Shown one piece after another: positions 5,695 through 8,334 of a DNA stretch of 8,334 nt. A program made the position numbers and the translations under genes. The notes under the pieces were generated by a model. The model was not told the origin of the DNA, searched no databases, and was given only the letters and a program-made list of their open reading frames with translations. The DNA is from Candidatus Cloacimonadota bacterium. Its GTDB lineage: Bacteria > Cloacimonadota > Cloacimonadia > Cloacimonadales > Cloacimonadaceae. How positions within the stretch are numbered: the stretch's first letter is position 1; each line of letters begins with the position of its first letter. Where the stretch lies: positions 1-8,334 of the forward strand of contig JAGOIS010000063.1 of the NCBI GenBank assembly GCA_017995495.1, in the 5' to 3' direction.

Positions 5695-6980
5695 ACCCCG
5701 GTTTTGCCATGCTGGCGGCCTTGCTCATCTTTGCCGCCGCCTACATACTCATCATCACAGAGTGGATCAATAAGATGCTGGCCGCCCTTATGGGAGGCTT
5801 CATCCTGGTGGTCACTGGTGTTCTCACCCAGGGTGAGGCCTTTCTGGCTGTGGATTGGAACGTCATTTTCTTCCTCATCGGCATGATGCTGGTGATCTCG
5901 GTGCTCAAGAAAACCGGGGTCTTCATGTATGTGGCCATCAAGACCGCCAAACTGGTGCGGGGCCATCCTCTGGCCATCATGATGCTGATGTTTGTGATCA
6001 CCGCTTTTTTCGCGGCTTTTCTGGATAGCGTTACAGCCGTGATGATCCTGGTTCCCGTGGCGATGCTCATCTGCCACGAACTGAAGATCACCCCTGTACC
6101 TTTCATCATCACCATGGCTGTGGCCGCCAACATGGGTGGAGCGTCAACCATGGTGGGAGACCCGCCCAACGTGATCCTGGGCAGCGCCATCGGCAAAAAT
6201 TTCCTGGATTTTGTATTCAACCTGGCCCCGGCTGCCATCGCCTCAGTGATCTTCAGCCTGGCTCTCATCTTTCTGTTTTACCACAAAAAACTTCACGTCA
6301 GCCTCACCAACCGGGCCAAGCTGATGAGCTACAACGAAGAAAAACTCATTACAGACAAGCGGACGCTTATAATCTCCTTGACCGTGCTGGGTCTGATGCT
6401 CCTGGCCCTGGCTTTGGACGGATTTCTGCGCATCGGCACAGCCAGCATTTCCATGACCGCGGCGCTGATCCTGATGATCATCAGCAACCGCAGACACATG
6501 GAACCAGTGATGGCCAAAGAGATCGATTGGGTCACGCTCTTTTTTTTCATCGGACTCTTCATCATCGTGGAAGGGCTGGTGAAAACAGGGTTCATAAACC
6601 TGCTGGCTGAAAAAGTGATCAGCACGACGGGAGGAAATCCCCGCTCCACATCGATGGCCATCCTCTGGCTCTCAGGCGTGTTTTCTGCTTTCGTGGACAA
6701 CGTGCCTTTCGTGGCCACCATGATCCCTGTGCTGAAACAAATCAGCCAGGTGATCAACAGTGCCGCACTGATGGACCCCATCTGGTGGTCTCTTTCCCTG
6801 GGAACCTGTCTGGGCGGGAACGGGACCCTGATCGGGGCTTCGGCCAACATCGTCTCGGTGGGGATAGCCAAGCAGAACGACTTTCACATCTCGTTTTGGG
6901 ATTTCACCAAGATCAGCGTGGTTTTTACCCTGTGTTCGCTGGCGATAAGCACCGCCTACATCCTGCTCCGCTATTTCTGA
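5691..6980 (+). CDS. ArsB/NhaD-type ion permease (IT superfamily)
   Basis: This 429-residue integral membrane protein has about ten to twelve hydrophobic segments in two inverted-repeat-like halves. They are split by a charged cytoplasmic loop at about 199-225. Family motifs are repeated in each half. The first half has FLDSVTAVMILVPV at 110-123 and ANMGGASTMVGDPPNVILGS at 146-165. The second half has DWVTLFFFIGLFIIVEGLVKTG at 279-300, FSAFVDNVPFVATMIPV at 331-347 and GGNGTLIGASANIVSVG at 375-391. These fit the ArsB/NhaD/P-protein branch (COG1055-like), whose members move arsenite, sodium or other ions and anions. The substrate cannot be told from sequence. There is no arsR, arsA or arsC nearby, so an arsenic role is not supported. 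It is translationally coupled to the EIIA-CBS protein, which probably controls it. Confidence 0.9.
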   Translation: MNPGFAMLAALLIFAAAYILIITEWINKMLAALMGGFILVVTGVLTQGEAFLAVDWNVIFFLIGMMLVISVLKKTGVFMYVAIKTAKLVRGHPLAIMMLMFVITAFFAAFLDSVTAVMILVPVAMLICHELKITPVPFIITMAVAANMGGASTMVGDPPNVILGSAIGKNFLDFVFNLAPAAIASVIFSLALIFLFYHKKLHVSLTNRAKLMSYNEEKLITDKRTLIISLTVLGLMLLALALDGFLRIGTASISMTAALILMIISNRRHMEPVMAKEIDWVTLFFFIGLFIIVEGLVKTGFINLLAEKVISTTGGNPRSTSMAILWLSGVFSAFVDNVPFVATMIPVLKQISQVINSAALMDPIWWSLSLGTCLGGNGTLIGASANIVSVGIAKQNDFHISFWDFTKISVVFTLCSLAISTAYILLRYF

Positions 6981-6987
6981 TCCCGGT

Positions 6988-7653
6988 TCAGACGGCCTGC
7001 CAGCATTTCTCGGAGTTGTTGCCCACCCGGTTCACAAATGTGCTCACCGGCCGCAGGGCCAGGTCCTCATCAGGCGCGGGTTTGAGCAGCGGCACAAAGT
7101 CCAGCGCGTCGATCTTCTCATGCTCCAGCCAGGCCAGGCGCTCTTCTCCGGATAGCAACACCGGCATGCGGTCGTGGATGCTTTTCATCACTGCGTTTGG
7201 CTGGGTGGTGATGATCCCCAGGGAAGGAATGTAACTGCCGTCCGGAGCGCTCCAGGCGTCGTAAATGCCTGCCATGTAGATCAGATCGTCATGGGCGGCA
7301 TGGATGAAGAAGGGCTGCCTGTCGCTCTTTCTCCACTCGTAAAATCCGTTGGCCGGCACGAGACAGCGGCGGCGCTGCAATCCACTGCGGAATGTGGGTT
7401 TGGAGGTGATGGTCTCCGCCCGCACATTGATCAGGGTAAATTTGGTCGGTTCCCGGCTCCAGGAAGGGATCAGGCCCCAGCGGAAAAAACCGGGATAACG
7501 TCCCCCGTCCTGGCTCAGAATGGCCATCACCGTTTGGGTGGGGGCCACGTTGAAATTCAGTTCCACCTGCTCCGCCAGTTGGGTCAGCCGCAGCTCTTTC
7601 TCCAGCTTTTGCAGCCGGTCATGTTTGATCACCTGGGCAAATCTTCCGCACAT
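6988..7653 (-). CDS. SRAP-family abasic-site shielding protein (YedK/HMCES-like)
   Basis: This 221-residue protein of the SRAP family forms a covalent thiazolidine link through its N-terminal Cys2 with abasic sites in single-stranded DNA, protecting them at replication forks. All catalytic landmarks are present: MCGRF at 1-5 with Cys2, NVAPTQ at 35-40, RWGLIPSW at 58-65, NVRAETI at 76-82 (Asn76), CLVPANGFYEW at 97-107 (Glu106) and SIHDRMPVLL at 158-167 (His160). The start at 7653 is set by the need for Cys2 directly after Met and by a strong AAGGAG ribosome binding site on the minus strand (7664-7659), five bases away. The frame stays open further upstream to 7998, but that part only mirrors the nth gene. 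The gene ends 7 nt from the permease stop on the other strand. It is divergent from nth, another enzyme of abasic-site metabolism. Confidence 0.95.
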   Translation of the reverse strand: MCGRFAQVIKHDRLQKLEKELRLTQLAEQVELNFNVAPTQTVMAILSQDGGRYPGFFRWGLIPSWSREPTKFTLINVRAETITSKPTFRSGLQRRRCLVPANGFYEWRKSDRQPFFIHAAHDDLIYMAGIYDAWSAPDGSYIPSLGIITTQPNAVMKSIHDRMPVLLSGEERLAWLEHEKIDALDFVPLLKPAPDEDLALRPVSTFVNRVGNNSEKCWQAV

Positions 7654-7753
7654 GTTAACTCCTTGTGATTGACAGATTCGGCGGGCCGCGAAATCCTGCA
7701 ACAAATATTTTCGGCCTCCTTTCGCCCCGGCGGAGGGATCCAGAGGAATCAGT
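7654..7753. promoter_or_regulatory. Divergent SRAP/nth intergenic control region
   Basis: These 100 bases separate the two divergent repair genes and should hold both promoters. A perfect -35 hexamer TTGACA lies at 7669-7674 on the + strand, but the base run 17 nt on (AATCCT) is a weak -10. An imperfect dyad pairs GGCCG (7684-7688) with CGGCC (7712-7716) and AAA with TTT just inside. CCTCC (7715-7719) can pair with GGAGG (7732-7736). No LexA-box pattern (CTG-N10-CAG or GAAC-N4-GTTC) is apparent. AGAGGA at 7742-7747 is the likely nth ribosome binding site. Confidence 0.4.
7659..7664 (-). promoter_or_regulatory. Strong RBS of the SRAP gene
   Basis: On the minus strand this reads AAGGAG, five bases before the ATG at 7653-7651. 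It is the best Shine-Dalgarno match in the window and fixes the start that leaves Cys2 exposed after Met removal. Confidence 0.75.
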
Positions 7754-8334
7754 ATGCCCAGATTCAATATCGACGCGGTGATGCAGGAATTGGCAACCCA
7801 TTTCAACCAAGTGAAGACCCCAATTGTGGACCTGATCCAAGTGCAGACCAAAGACCCCTTCAAGGTTTTGGTGGCCACCATCCTCAGCGCCCGCACCAAG
7901 GACGAAACAACCTCCAAAGCCTCGGCCGCCTTGTTCGCTGAGGTGGATGGACCCGACGACCTGGAAAGGATCAGCGCCGCCAAACTGAATTCACTCATCC
8001 GCCAGGTGGGCTTTCACAACGAAAAGACCAAGCATCTCAAACAGCTTCCCGCCGTGCTCAAAGAACGTTTCGGCGGGCAGGTTCCCTCCGAGATCGACGC
8101 TCTGCTCCAGCTTCCCGGGGTGGGGCGCAAAACCGCCAATCTCGTACGCGCGGTGGCCTTCTCCCTGCCCGCCATCTGCGTGGACGTGCATGTGCACAGG
8201 ATCAGCAACCGCTGGGGCTACGTGAGCACCAAAACCCCCTTCGAAACGGAGATGGCCCTGCGGGTCAAATTGCCCGAAAAATATTGGCTCACCTACAATT
8301 CCCACGTCGTGGCCTTCGGCCAGAACCTCTGCAA
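7754..8334 (+). CDS. nth: Endonuclease III (DNA glycosylase/AP lyase), 3' partial
   Basis: The frame runs from ATG 7754 off the window end; 193 residues are visible out of the usual roughly 210-220. Endonuclease III removes oxidised pyrimidines and nicks the resulting abasic site in base-excision repair. The HhH-GPD fold is clear. The helix-hairpin-helix LPGVGRKTAN is at 120-129 with catalytic Lys126, VDVHVHR at 143-149 carries catalytic Asp144, and NSHVVAFGQNLC at 182-193 leads to Cys193. Cys193 is the expected first ligand of the C-terminal [4Fe-4S] cluster, whose remaining cysteines lie beyond the window. Near the N-terminus the motif is ILSARTKDETT (43-53) rather than the E. coli LSAQATD type, closer to archaeal and thermophile homologues. 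AGAGGA at 7742-7747 is six bases before the start. It is divergent from the SRAP gene. Confidence 0.95.
   Translation, partial: MPRFNIDAVMQELATHFNQVKTPIVDLIQVQTKDPFKVLVATILSARTKDETTSKASAALFAEVDGPDDLERISAAKLNSLIRQVGFHNEKTKHLKQLPAVLKERFGGQVPSEIDALLQLPGVGRKTANLVRAVAFSLPAICVDVHVHRISNRWGYVSTKTPFETEMALRVKLPEKYWLTYNSHVVAFGQNLC

Noticed and set aside
6540..6547. T8 homopolymer in the permease, a possible slippage site
   Set aside because: It encodes the conserved FFF in LFFFIG and the frame is intact on both sides. There is no sign of programmed frameshifting.
6981..6987. Terminator between the convergent permease and SRAP genes
   Set aside because: Only 7 nt separate the two stop codons and no hairpin with a T run is seen around them.
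6785..7234. Plus-strand frame bridging the end of the permease and the SRAP gene
   Set aside because: Its composition is that of an out-of-frame shadow, it has no RBS, and it overlaps two well-supported genes.
7654..7998. Upstream extension of the SRAP frame on the minus strand
   Set aside because: It runs antisense through nth. SRAP chemistry requires Cys at position 2, which only the start at 7653 gives.

Overview
The window looks like a piece of ordinary bacterial chromosome, moderately GC-rich by eye (high 50s percent), densely packed, with ATG starts and mostly weak or modest Shine-Dalgarno sites. A type II lipoprotein signal peptide suggests a Gram-negative-type envelope. The phylum cannot be fixed from sequence alone. 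Gene content and protein style would fit a deep-branching Gram-negative lineage such as Cloacimonadota, but that is a guess. I see no mobile element, CRISPR array, tRNA or rRNA.

Region 1 (1-4005, + strand) is a tightly coupled run of five genes. It holds the C-terminal part of a HEAT-repeat-like helical protein, rsmG (16S rRNA m7G methyltransferase), parA/soj, parB/spo0J and rmlB/rfbB (dTDP-glucose 4,6-dehydratase). HEAT/rsmG, parA/parB and parB/rmlB each overlap by 4 nt (ATGA), and rsmG and parA are 21 nt apart. The rsmG-parA-parB order is a classic chromosomal partition block. A HEAT-repeat gene sits where mnmG (gidA) is often found, and a nucleotide-sugar gene is fused onto the end of the operon.

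Region 2 (4006-6980, + strand) holds a small lipoprotein of unknown function with its own RBS and leader hairpin. A two-gene operon follows: a PTS EIIA(Ntr/Fru)-type domain fused to a pair of CBS domains, overlapping by ATGA with an ArsB/NhaD-type ion permease. This pair reads as a transporter with a dedicated cytoplasmic regulator that could sense phosphotransfer state and adenine nucleotides. It is the most interesting part of the window.

Region 3 (6981-8334) has an SRAP-family (YedK/HMCES-like) abasic-site shielding protein on the minus strand, ending only 7 nt from the permease stop. A 100-nt intergenic region separates it from a divergent endonuclease III (nth) that runs off the window end. 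Both products act on abasic DNA, so the divergent arrangement suggests a small DNA-repair locus.

Most of the genes are recognisable housekeeping or regulatory families. The unknowns are the HEAT-like protein, the lipoprotein, and the substrate and regulation of the EIIA-CBS/permease pair.
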